Below are positions 16,111-24,210 of a stretch of 28,016 nucleotides of DNA, piece by piece. A program made the translations under genes and the position numbers. Within the stretch, counting starts at the first letter, position 1, and each line of letters begins with the position of its first letter. The stretch comes from an uncultured Fidelibacterota bacterium. GTDB lineage: Bacteria; Marinisomatota; Marinisomatia; SCGC-AAA003-L08; GCA-002707645. The DNA is taken from NCBI GenBank assembly GCA_913020255.1, contig CAJWAW010000008.1:1-28016 (forward strand), read 5' to 3'. A model generated the notes under the pieces. The model worked only from the letters and a program-made list of their open reading frames with translations. It was not told the DNA's origin and searched no databases.

Positions 16111-17393
16111 TGATTGATTTTTTATTTAAAGGTTTAATACGTGATCGCTCAAGAAGTTTTTTCCCACTATTAATTATTACTGCTATAGTAGCAATAATTA
16201 TTTTTTTTAGTGGCTTTTTAAATGGAATATATAATTCACTTTTCTTTAATACAGCTCTAGTTAATTCTGGTCATGTAAAAGTTGTAACTCATGCTTATAA
16301 TTTAGAGCATCAATTATTACCTAATGATTTGGCTTTGTTAGAAATAGATGATTTAGTTAATGAGTTGGAGCAGAGTCATCCAGATTATTTATGGAGTCCT
16401 CGTATTACATTTGCAGGATTATTAGATGTTCCTGATGAAAATGGAGAAACATTATCTCAGAGCCCTGTAATTGCATTGGGTATAGATTTTTTATCTAAAA
16501 ATTCTAAGCAATTGGATATTTGGGATATAAAAAATAAAATTATTGATGGTAGAATGGTAAGCAGTAATAATGAGGTTTTACTAAGTGAGAAACTATCTAA
16601 TCGTTTAAATATAAGTTCAGGTGATATTGTTACTTATATTGGTGCAACTATGTATGGAGGATTTGCAACTTATAATTTTCTTGTAGTAGGTATTTATGAT
16701 TTGAATTTAGGACCAATTGATAAAGATATGATGATTGTAGATTTGGGTGGTGCTCAAAATGCATTGGATATGAACAACGCAGCTTCTGAAATACTAGGCT
16801 ATAAAAAAGATTTATATTTTAATGATAAAGAAACAATTTTAATTAGAGATATACATAATGAGCAGTATTCTGATATATCAGATATTTATCGACCTGTTAT
16901 GTTAGCATTAAGAGATTCCAATCAAATGGGGACCATAGTGGATTTCAGTAATGTTATAATGTTTATTATTATGGGATTATTTTTAATTGTAGTAACTCTT
17001 GTTTTATGGAATATGGGTATTATGAGCGGATTGCGAAGGTATGGAGAAGTTGGGATGCGATTAGCTATAGGAGAATCAAAGGGTCATGTATTTAAATCTA
17101 TGGTAGTTGAATCGATTATTATTGGATTTCTTGGTAGTTTTTTTGGAACATTCATTGGATTATCTATAACCTTATATCTAGAAAAAACAGGACTTGACTA
17201 TTCAAAAGCAATTGACAGTTTAAATTCATCAAATTTTGCAATGCCCAATGTATTTTATCCGCAAGTAACATCCGATTTGTTCTATATAGGATTTATACCA
17301 GGAATACTTGCAACAGTGCTTGGAACTATGCTTGCAGGACGTGCAATTTATAAGCGAGAAATGGCTCAATTATTTAAAGAAATGGAAGCATGA
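16110..17393 (+). CDS. ABC transporter permease, FtsX/MacB type (second of two)
   Basis: A 427-residue partner permease with the same layout. There is an N-terminal helix ('LLIITAIVAIIIFFSGFLNG'), a periplasmic domain including 'EVLLSEKLSNRLNISSGDIV', and three C-terminal helices with 'RRYGEVGMRLAIGESKGHVF'. It begins on the last base of the previous permease stop and ends in TGA inside an ATGA overlap with the LolA-like gene. The whole set is therefore tightly coupled. The TGA stop also shows that TGA is not reassigned in this genome. Together with the ATPase it should form an inner-membrane complex that uses ATP to drive an envelope process. Confidence 0.92.
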   Translation: MIDFLFKGLIRDRSRSFFPLLIITAIVAIIIFFSGFLNGIYNSLFFNTALVNSGHVKVVTHAYNLEHQLLPNDLALLEIDDLVNELEQSHPDYLWSPRITFAGLLDVPDENGETLSQSPVIALGIDFLSKNSKQLDIWDIKNKIIDGRMVSSNNEVLLSEKLSNRLNISSGDIVTYIGATMYGGFATYNFLVVGIYDLNLGPIDKDMMIVDLGGAQNALDMNNAASEILGYKKDLYFNDKETILIRDIHNEQYSDISDIYRPVMLALRDSNQMGTIVDFSNVIMFIIMGLFLIVVTLVLWNMGIMSGLRRYGEVGMRLAIGESKGHVFKSMVVESIIIGFLGSFFGTFIGLSITLYLEKTGLDYSKAIDSLNSSNFAMPNVFYPQVTSDLFYIGFIPGILATVLGTMLAGRAIYKREMAQLFKEMEA

Positions 17394-18124
17394 TGTTTAG
17401 ATATTTATATATTTTTTTATTATCAATGTTATTTAATCAAGATATAACAGTAGATTACATAATTAATCAAATCGACTTTAATTTAAATTCTGATAATAGA
17501 GTACTTACAAGTAAAATGATTGTTCATGGTAGAAGAACTAGTAGAACTATTGTATCTAAAAATTGGATTGTAGGTACAGATAAAGCTTTTACTGAGTATC
17601 TATCTCCACCAAGGGAAGCTGGAAGTAAAATGCTTAAGTTAGAGAATATACTATTAACATATGCACCGCAAACAGATCGTATTATTCAAATTTCTGGACA
17701 TATGCTAAGACAATCAGTTATGGGCTCTGATTTTTCATATAATGATATTATGGAAGATAAACCATTAGATGAATTATACATAGCAAAGCTTGAAGGTGAA
17801 GAGTATGTTAATGATCGTAAATGCTATGTTCTTTATCTAGAATCAAAGGTAGATGGTATATCATATCCTAAAAGAAGAGAGTGGGTTGATCAAGAGTATT
17901 TTTTGCCAATAAAAGAGGAGTTGTATGCAAAGAGCGGAAAATTATTAAAATCAACATCAATGGATGGAATTAAAAAAATTGGAGATAGGTGGTTTCCAAC
18001 AAGATTTATATTTAAAGATGAATTAAAAAGGAATAGTAAAGGTACGGAGTGGATAATTGATGATATTCAATTTGATGTAGAGATGCCTGCTTCATTATTT
18101 ACAAAATCTAATTTAATAAAGTAA
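17390..18124 (+). CDS. Outer-membrane lipoprotein-sorting protein (LolA-like)
   Basis: A 244-residue exported protein with a short signal peptide ('YLYIFLLSMLFNQ') and the LolA-like fold motifs of COG2834. Examples are 'RRTSRTIVSKNWIVGTDKAF', 'YLSPPREAGSKMLKL', 'TYAPQTDRIIQISGHMLRQ' and 'MGSDFSYNDI'. Such periplasmic half-barrel proteins carry lipoproteins or lipids between membranes. It overlaps the upstream permease by four bases (ATGA). Coupling to a LolCDE/MacB-like transporter and a beta-barrel protein gives a complete inner-to-outer route: ABC pump, periplasmic carrier, outer-membrane acceptor. It is not the canonical LolA, and the true cargo is unknown. Confidence 0.85.
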   Translation: MMFRYLYIFLLSMLFNQDITVDYIINQIDFNLNSDNRVLTSKMIVHGRRTSRTIVSKNWIVGTDKAFTEYLSPPREAGSKMLKLENILLTYAPQTDRIIQISGHMLRQSVMGSDFSYNDIMEDKPLDELYIAKLEGEEYVNDRKCYVLYLESKVDGISYPKRREWVDQEYFLPIKEELYAKSGKLLKSTSMDGIKKIGDRWFPTRFIFKDELKRNSKGTEWIIDDIQFDVEMPASLFTKSNLIK

Positions 18125-18134
18125 TAAGGATATA

Positions 18135-18905
18135 ATGAGTAAAGAAAATATATTGACAGATATCCCAAAACATAATTATGTAGAACCTGCTACTGAGGTT
18201 AATGGTGATGAATTTAAAAAAATCGTAGAAAGTAGAAGGAGTGTTAGGGTTTTTAATGATGATCCAGTTGATCCAGATAAGCTTAAAGAATGTTTAGAGT
18301 TAGCATTATTAGCTCCTACTTCTTCAAATCTTCAGTGTTGGGAGTTTTATTGGGTAAGAAGTGATAAGAAAAAAGAAAAATTAAAAGAATATTGTTTGAA
18401 TCAATCAGCAGCTAGAACAGCTCAAGAACTTATTGTTTGTGTAGCAAGACTTGATACTTGGAGAAAGAATAGAGATAAGATTTTAGATAATTTAAATAGT
18501 AATTCAGATGCTCCACGTTCAGCAGTTGCTTATTATAAAAAAATAGTTCCTTTGGTCTACAATCAGGGAGTCTTTAATATAATTGGTTTGATTAAAAAAA
18601 TTATAATTCCAATAGTTGGGTTAAAGCAACCAATACCTCGTGAACCTGCTTCTAAATCAGATATGAGAGTATGGGCTCATAAGACTACAGCTCTTGCTTG
18701 TGAAAATTTAATGCTTGCACTTAGAGCTTATGGATATGATAGCTGTCCCATGGAGGGTATGGATTCTAAAAAAATTAAAAAAATGTTAGATCTTCCTAAA
18801 AAAGCAGAAATTTCTATGGTTATAAGTGCTGGTAAGCGAGCTGATAATGGAGTATACGGAAAAAGATTTAGATTAGATTCTAATGATTTTATTAAAATTA
18901 TTTAG
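18135..18905 (+). CDS. Nitroreductase family FMN oxidoreductase
   Basis: A 256-residue cytosolic protein. FMN-binding hallmarks are 'IVESRRSVRVFNDDPVD' (30-46, phosphate-binding Arg pair) and 'LAPTSSNLQCWEFYWVRS' (59-76). 'GYDSCPMEGMDSKKIKKML' near the C-terminus is the typical late motif ('G..s.pmeGfd'). The family reduces nitro groups, quinones or enones with NAD(P)H; some members dehydrogenate. AGGA lies 8 bases before the ATG. It starts 10 bases after the LolA-like gene and ends 8 bases before the deiminase gene, so it sits inside a compact transcription unit without an obvious functional link. Confidence 0.9.
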   Translation: MSKENILTDIPKHNYVEPATEVNGDEFKKIVESRRSVRVFNDDPVDPDKLKECLELALLAPTSSNLQCWEFYWVRSDKKKEKLKEYCLNQSAARTAQELIVCVARLDTWRKNRDKILDNLNSNSDAPRSAVAYYKKIVPLVYNQGVFNIIGLIKKIIIPIVGLKQPIPREPASKSDMRVWAHKTTALACENLMLALRAYGYDSCPMEGMDSKKIKKMLDLPKKAEISMVISAGKRADNGVYGKRFRLDSNDFIKII

Positions 18906-18913
18906 ATTGTAAT

Positions 18914-20482
18914 ATGAAAAAAATAAATATCATACTATGTTTGTTGCTATCTTTGGCATTTAGTCTTATACCTGAAAAAAGAGTAGTAGCTGAATGGGAG
19001 CCTGCTTTAGGTACAATGATTAGATGGCCTTTGGGTATTCCTCAGGATTTAGTTATTGAACTTGCACTTGATGATATTATTTATGTTCTTGTAGAATCTA
19101 ATAGTCAGCAAAATCAAGCAACTAATTATTTTAATACTTCTGATATTAATATGGATAATGTAATATTTGTAAATACAAATACTTATAGTCATTGGACAAG
19201 AGATCATGGTCCTCAGTTTATAATAGGAGATAATCATTGGAAAGTTGTTAATCAAAGATTTAATGGTTATCCTGAGGAACAGGGTTGTAATCAAAATAAT
19301 CTTTTAAATGAAAGTAGTAATTTAATTGGAAGACCAATTCCATCAGATATTAGAGGATGGGACGAAGATGATGATACAAATATTGATTTTGCAAATCAGT
19401 TAAATTGGGAAATTTTAGATTTGTCATTATATTTAACTGGTGGAAATTTTATGACCGATGGATATGGGATGGGATTTTCTACGCAGCTTATGGTTAATGA
19501 AAATAATATAACCAATAGTGCTTTTTTAGATATTGTAAATGAACAATTGTTTTTATCAGATTATCATATTTTTAATAATCCTAATGAATCGAGTATTCAA
19601 CATATTGATTGTTTAGCAAAGCTAGTTGATTCTGAAACTATTATTATTAAACAGGTATCTCAGTCAAGTCCTGAATATCAATGTATTGAAGAGTTTGCAA
19701 ACTCTTTTTATGAATTAAATACATTTTATGGAAGACCTTTCGAAATCCATAGAATTTTTTGCCCTGAAATAAATGGTGGTTGGTGGGAATTAAATTCAGT
19801 AGCTGCATATACAAATTCATTAATATTAAATAATAAAGTTTTAGTTCCTCAGTATGGTATTCCAGAAGATAATCAAGCATTAGATTTATATAGAAATGCG
19901 ATGCCGGGTTATAATGTGATTGGTTTTAATGAAGCATCTAATAGCCCTTGGTATGGTGAAGATGCGCTTCATTGTAGAACAATGGGTGTTTTTAATCCTG
20001 AGATGATTCATATTTCTCATAAATCAATAAGAAGTGAAGATATTGATGGTATTCAAAATATAAGTGTTGAAGCTGAGGTTTTCGATTATTCAAATCACGA
20101 TATAGAATCTGTTATTTTATTTTGGAAATATAGTAGTAATGATGGGCCTTATCTTGAAGTTATTTTAGATTATCAATCAGATAATATATATAAAGGAGAA
20201 TTCCCTTTATTGAATTCTAGTCAAGAAATAGAATATTATATAAAAGCAATTAATATATCTGGAAATGAAGTCTCACACCCTAATGCAGGATGGCATTTAT
20301 TTGATTCTTTAGATTATATTCTCGGTGATGTTAATCAAGATAGCGGTATTAATATTCAAGATGTAATATTAGTAGTTAACTTAGTATTATCTAATGAATA
20401 TAATCTTTTAGCAGATATTAATTCAGATCAAAACATTGATGTCCTTGATATTGTAAGTATTGTAAGTATCATACTTAGCTAA
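18914..20482 (+). CDS. Secreted peptidylarginine-deiminase-like enzyme (PPAD type) with dockerin
   Basis: A 522-residue exported protein. After the signal peptide (about 1-17) comes an agmatine-deiminase/PAD fold: 'VAEWEPALGTMIRWPLGIPQ', 'YSHWTRDHGPQFII' (D97), 'LYLTGGNFMTDGYGMGF', 'IQHIDCLAKL' (H230, D232) and 'EDALHCRTMGVF' (C354). From memory these match the Asp, His, Asp and Cys catalytic residues of Porphyromonas gingivalis PPAD, including the flanking words 'GGN(F/Y)MTDGYG' and 'DALHCR(T/V)MGVF'. Residues 370-465 look like an Ig-like beta domain, as in PPAD. The C-terminus (471-522) has two dockerin-like repeats where PPAD has a type IX secretion signal. Predicted reaction: arginine to citrulline plus ammonia on peptides. 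Free-agmatine deimination is less likely given export. Confidence 0.88.
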   Translation: MKKINIILCLLLSLAFSLIPEKRVVAEWEPALGTMIRWPLGIPQDLVIELALDDIIYVLVESNSQQNQATNYFNTSDINMDNVIFVNTNTYSHWTRDHGPQFIIGDNHWKVVNQRFNGYPEEQGCNQNNLLNESSNLIGRPIPSDIRGWDEDDDTNIDFANQLNWEILDLSLYLTGGNFMTDGYGMGFSTQLMVNENNITNSAFLDIVNEQLFLSDYHIFNNPNESSIQHIDCLAKLVDSETIIIKQVSQSSPEYQCIEEFANSFYELNTFYGRPFEIHRIFCPEINGGWWELNSVAAYTNSLILNNKVLVPQYGIPEDNQALDLYRNAMPGYNVIGFNEASNSPWYGEDALHCRTMGVFNPEMIHISHKSIRSEDIDGIQNISVEAEVFDYSNHDIESVILFWKYSSNDGPYLEVILDYQSDNIYKGEFPLLNSSQEIEYYIKAINISGNEVSHPNAGWHLFDSLDYILGDVNQDSGINIQDVILVVNLVLSNEYNLLADINSDQNIDVLDIVSIVSIILS

Positions 20483-20520
20483 TCCATTAAATAAATTATT
20501 AATGTGAAATATTGTAGTAG

Positions 20521-20548
20521 TTGACCAGTTTTATAATATGCTTATTAT
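20521..20548 (+). promoter_or_regulatory. Possible sigma70-like promoter for the Cys-rich gene pair
   Basis: TTGACC (20521-20526) and TATTAT (20543-20548) are separated by 16 bases and lie 37 bases upstream of the preferred ATG at 20586. Such a promoter would begin transcription downstream of the alternative ATG at 20538, in agreement with the later start. AT-rich sequence makes chance matches to the -10 box common, so the call leans on the -35 box. Confidence 0.35.
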
Positions 20549-20585
20549 ATGCTTGATTATTCATAAATCAAGGGGAGGAGTATTA

Positions 20586-21584
20586 ATGAATAAACTTTAT
20601 TGTGTAGGTTTTTTATTAATTGGTTTTATTTTTTCACAGTGTGCTGATATGAATAAGATTGATTGCATGCTTTCTCAAGATTGCAATTGGGATGAAAATA
20701 TGGTTACAGGTAATTGTGATAATTTTTCATCACCATCAACTTGTTGGGAAATTGATCAATGTGATTGGGTAAGTACGAATCAATCCTGTCCTAGTACTAC
20801 AGTATATTCAACTTGTGTTGCTGTTTCCGGCTGTTCTTATTCATGGTTAACTTATTCTTGCAGCGGTGGAGGAACTACAGTTACAGAATGTACTGGTGGT
20901 TCTTATCAATTTGATAATGGTTCTTGTAATGAGGTTTTAATGCCTGAATGCTCAGATTTAAATGAATCTGACTGTTATTTAAATAATTCTTGTGAATGGA
21001 ATGAAAGTATAACTTATGGAAATTGTGGTAGTCTATCTGTAAGTGCATGCTATGATTATCCAGGACAATGCTATGTAGATTCTAACCCAGGTTGGTACGA
21101 TTCTTCTGGGCCTTACTGTACAGGTGGAACATACCAAATTGATAATAGCACTTGCGATGAAATTGAAATATTAGAATGCTCAGAAATGAGTCAATTCCAA
21201 TGTACCAATGATAGTGTTTGTAATTGGATAGAAGATGTCGAAATTATTTATTGCAATACATTGCCCACTCAAGGATGGGGACCAGGTGTTTGTGAATGGT
21301 ATTATCCAGATTGTTATAATTATCTTGATTATGGTGGTTCTTATGGATCATGGAGCACAGAGTGTGGAGGAGGGACTACTGAAATAGATAGTAGTTATTG
21401 TTCAGAAGCGCAATATCTGCCAGGTGACATCAATCAAGACAATACTATTAATATTCAAGATGTGATTTTAACAGTTAATTTAGTTTTAAACATGGAATAT
21501 AATAGTTCAGTAGATATGAACTCAGATAATATTCTAAATATATTAGATATAATCCAGCTAGTTAGTTTGATTTTAAATAGTTAA
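20586..21584 (+). CDS. Secreted cysteine-rich modular protein with dockerin (copy 1)
   Basis: A 332-residue exported protein of unknown function. I choose ATG 20586 rather than the in-frame ATG 20538. GGGGAGGAG (20572-20580) is an excellent ribosome binding site 5 bases before it. The N-terminus also then matches the neighbouring paralog ('MNKLYCVGFLLIGFIFSQCA' versus 'MNKIYFIGFLLFSFIFTQCA'). The mature part has about three modules of the form C-[AS]-[DE]-[ML]-...-C-x5-C-x-W-x-E-...-C, each closing with a 'GGxYQxDNxxC' turn. Tyr, Ser, Asn and Gly are abundant and basic residues rare, so it is acidic and presumably disulfide-stabilised. Residues 280-332 are dockerin-like repeats ('GDINQDNTINIQDVI', 'VDMNSDNILNILDII'). 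It may be an adhesin or structural surface protein, but this is a guess. Confidence 0.8.
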   Translation: MNKLYCVGFLLIGFIFSQCADMNKIDCMLSQDCNWDENMVTGNCDNFSSPSTCWEIDQCDWVSTNQSCPSTTVYSTCVAVSGCSYSWLTYSCSGGGTTVTECTGGSYQFDNGSCNEVLMPECSDLNESDCYLNNSCEWNESITYGNCGSLSVSACYDYPGQCYVDSNPGWYDSSGPYCTGGTYQIDNSTCDEIEILECSEMSQFQCTNDSVCNWIEDVEIIYCNTLPTQGWGPGVCEWYYPDCYNYLDYGGSYGSWSTECGGGTTEIDSSYCSEAQYLPGDINQDNTINIQDVILTVNLVLNMEYNSSVDMNSDNILNILDIIQLVSLILNS

Positions 21585-21644
21585 AATTTTTAATGTGTAA
21601 TATAGTAGTAATTAATTAACTTAAAATAATATGGAGCGATAATA

Positions 21645-22613
21645 ATGAATAAAATATATTTTATAGGATTCTTATTGTTTAGTTTTATTTTTACACAGTG
21701 TGCTGATATGAATAAACTTGATTGTATGTTTTCTGAAGATTGTGAATGGGATGAAAATATAGTTACAGGTAATTGTGGTAGTTTTTCATCTTCTTCAACT
21801 TGTTCAAATATTGATGAGTGTAACTGGGTAAGTACTCAGCAAGCATGTCCAAATATAACTGGATATTCAGATTGTGTGGCAATTCCTGGTTGTTCATATT
21901 CATGGTTAACCTATACATGTGGAGGTTCAACTTCAGTTACATATTGTAGTGGAGGCTCTTATGAATTTGATGATGGCTCTTGTAGTGAGATTTTAATGCC
22001 AGAATGTACAGAAATGAATCAATCTCAATGTAGTAATGACAGTGGTTGTGAATGGATAGAAAATATTGATTATCAAAGTTGTAGTATATATAATACATCA
22101 TCTCAATGTTGGCAAGTTAATGGATGCTATTGGTATTCAGGCTCCTATTATTCAGCATTTCAAGGTTGCAATGGGGAATTTGAAGTAGATAATAGTTATT
22201 GTGAAGAAACTCAAACATTGGAATGCTCTAATATGAGTCAAATAGATTGTAGCGTAGATAATAGTTGTAATTGGGTAGAAAGCTCTCAGTGGTATAATTG
22301 CAATAATTTTAATTCTTCTGATGAATGTAATAGCTATAGTGAATATGGGTGTTATACAAGTTGGAATTCTACTGATTGGGAGGATGATTGTTTAGGAGGT
22401 TCTTTTACAATAGATAATAGTTATTGTGAAGATATGCAGTTTATCCCAGGTGATACTAACCAAGATTTCAATATTAATGTTTTAGATGTTATTATGATAG
22501 TTAATTTAATTCTTGAAGAAGATCAATATAATGAACTTGCAGACTTAAATAATGATGATATAAATAATATTCAAGATATTATCATGGTGGTTCAAATTAT
22601 TTTAAATGAATAA
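21645..22613 (+). CDS. Secreted cysteine-rich modular protein with dockerin (copy 2)
   Basis: A 322-residue paralog of the gene just upstream. The first 80 or so residues are nearly collinear ('CADMNKLDCMFSEDCEWDEN' against 'CADMNKIDCMLSQDCNWDEN'). It has three Cys modules with 'CEWIENIDY' and 'CNWVESSQW' cores and 'DNSYCEE/DNSYCED' closings, then dockerin-like repeats at 269-322 ('GDTNQDFNINVLDVI', 'ADLNNDDINNIQDII'). A GGAG lies upstream of the ATG. Its last eight bases overlap the start of the TPR-LuxR gene (ATGAATAA), so translation of the two is probably coupled. Function unknown. Confidence 0.82.
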   Translation: MNKIYFIGFLLFSFIFTQCADMNKLDCMFSEDCEWDENIVTGNCGSFSSSSTCSNIDECNWVSTQQACPNITGYSDCVAIPGCSYSWLTYTCGGSTSVTYCSGGSYEFDDGSCSEILMPECTEMNQSQCSNDSGCEWIENIDYQSCSIYNTSSQCWQVNGCYWYSGSYYSAFQGCNGEFEVDNSYCEETQTLECSNMSQIDCSVDNSCNWVESSQWYNCNNFNSSDECNSYSEYGCYTSWNSTDWEDDCLGGSFTIDNSYCEDMQFIPGDTNQDFNINVLDVIMIVNLILEEDQYNELADLNNDDINNIQDIIMVVQIILNE

Positions 22614-24156
22614 AATTTTCAATCAAATTTCATCGTTAAAAATAGATGATTTTAATAGCTATAAAGATGATATTCTTAAGCTTGATTCAAATGAAGATAT
22701 TGTTTATTTAACTACAATAAGAGTTTTTGAAAGCTCAAATATAAATCATAAAAGAAGATTTTTTTTACTAAAAAAAATATTATCAATTTCGAAAAAATAT
22801 AAACTTAATTTTTGTATTGCCCATAATCTTACTGTATCAATAAAAGTTTCCAAAGAATTAGGTCAAGTCAAGAGTATTATAGAAGATTCTCATAAAGCTA
22901 TAAATAGTTGGTCTAAAGTATTAAGTCATAAACTTGGAATTAATGGATTAATTTTTTCTTATGTTGATCTTGCATTAATATATTTAGATAATAAATTGTT
23001 TTTATTAAGTTTGAAATATTTAGATAAGGCAAATAGCCTTTTATCTGAATGCAGTAGTCCATATAATCCATATAAAAAATTATATGTTGCCTATGCAATG
23101 CTATATGATTCAATGGGCGAGGAAAAGAAATCAAAAAAATATTATAGTCAGGTTATTAAAAAAGCAAAATTTGAAGATGATTTAATGACTATTATTCCAA
23201 TTACAATTAATATGTCATATATGCTTTTGAAGAACAAAAAAAATCTAAATAACATAGATAAGAATGTGTTAGATGCACTTAAGATCAGTAATGATTTAAA
23301 TGACAATATATATAGACCACATATTTATCAATTATTAGGACAAATCTATTTAAAACAAAAAAAATTCACTAATTCTAAGAAGAATTTTAAACTTTCTTTA
23401 AATTTATTTAATCAATTAAATGCTCAAAAAATGTTACCTGGAATTCTATTTAATATTAGTAAGGTGTATTTTAAACAAAATAAAAAATCTATAGGTAAAA
23501 AATATTTATTTGATTCACTAGACAAGTGTGAAAATCTAGATAATCATTTGTTATATATAGAGATTTTAGAAAAAATATGTAGTATTTATAAAGATAAGAA
23601 ATTATATCATAAAAAATTAATTTCTGCATTAAAGAAGCAGTCTAATAATAATTTGAAAACCTACGCATTAATAAACAAAGAATCCATTAAGCAATTATCT
23701 ATTGAATATGATTTGCAATTAAAAAAACAAATTGATTTAGCTTTAAAGGCAGGCTTGGAAAGCAAAAAAAGAGAAAAAGTATCCAAGACATTAAGAAAAG
23801 TATCAGAAAAAGAATTTTTATCTAAGTTGATTACTCTACTATCTTTAAATAATAATAATAATTTCAAATTAATTCAATTATGTAAAGAACGTTTGAATAA
23901 GACAAAAGGTTGGAATATTTTTATGAAATTATTTAATGAAATAAATCCAGATTTCACTGGATATATTATTAATAAATGTTCATATATAACTGAAACTGAA
24001 CTAAGAGTATGTAATTTAATTAAAATGGGTTTTTCCACAGTTGAGATTTCAGAAATATTAGCTATTACTAATAGAGGAGTAGAGCAGCATAGATATAGAA
24101 TTAAAAAGAAATTGAAATTAAAAGGTGATTTAACAATTTTTCTTAGATCTTTATAG
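22606..24156 (+). CDS. TPR-repeat protein with C-terminal LuxR-type helix-turn-helix
   Basis: A 516-residue cytosolic, lysine-rich protein. About residues 40-330 are helical pairs that look like TPR repeats ('YVDLALIYLDNKLFLLSLKY', 'HIYQLLGQIYLKQKKFTNSK', 'ILFNISKVYFKQNKKSIGKK'). A basic coiled-coil-like stretch follows at about 365-405. Residues 458-516 are a LuxR/GerE-type DNA-binding domain ('ITETELRVCNLIKMGFSTVE' and 'ISEILAITNRGVEQHRYRIK'). It is likely a transcription regulator with a protein-interaction sensor part; no phosphoacceptor domain is present. The start overlaps the stop of the Cys-rich copy 2 gene, suggesting co-expression and perhaps control of the surface-protein genes. 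Confidence 0.82.
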   Translation: MNKIFNQISSLKIDDFNSYKDDILKLDSNEDIVYLTTIRVFESSNINHKRRFFLLKKILSISKKYKLNFCIAHNLTVSIKVSKELGQVKSIIEDSHKAINSWSKVLSHKLGINGLIFSYVDLALIYLDNKLFLLSLKYLDKANSLLSECSSPYNPYKKLYVAYAMLYDSMGEEKKSKKYYSQVIKKAKFEDDLMTIIPITINMSYMLLKNKKNLNNIDKNVLDALKISNDLNDNIYRPHIYQLLGQIYLKQKKFTNSKKNFKLSLNLFNQLNAQKMLPGILFNISKVYFKQNKKSIGKKYLFDSLDKCENLDNHLLYIEILEKICSIYKDKKLYHKKLISALKKQSNNNLKTYALINKESIKQLSIEYDLQLKKQIDLALKAGLESKKREKVSKTLRKVSEKEFLSKLITLLSLNNNNNFKLIQLCKERLNKTKGWNIFMKLFNEINPDFTGYIINKCSYITETELRVCNLIKMGFSTVEISEILAITNRGVEQHRYRIKKKLKLKGDLTIFLRSL

Positions 24157-24210
24157 TAATTATATTTAAACCATTCTTTACTTAAATCTATTTATTTTGT
24201 AAATTTATTT

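Larger units (their letters stand above)
20504..22613 (+). repeat. Tandem duplication of a Cys-rich gene including its upstream region
   Basis: Two adjacent paralogs (20586-21584 and 21645-22613) share start, signal peptide, module order and dockerin end. Their leaders are also similar: 'attaatgtgaaatattgtag' at about 20499-20518 resembles 'ttaatgtgtaatatagtagt' at about 21591-21610. This indicates that a unit with its own upstream sequence was duplicated. The copies have diverged considerably in the later modules, so the event is not recent. Confidence 0.65.

Noticed and set aside
20538..20585. Start codon at 20538 for the first Cys-rich gene.
   Set aside because: It adds a sequence not found in the paralog and lacks a ribosome binding site. 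GGGGAGGAG precedes ATG 20586, and a possible promoter overlaps the early ATG.
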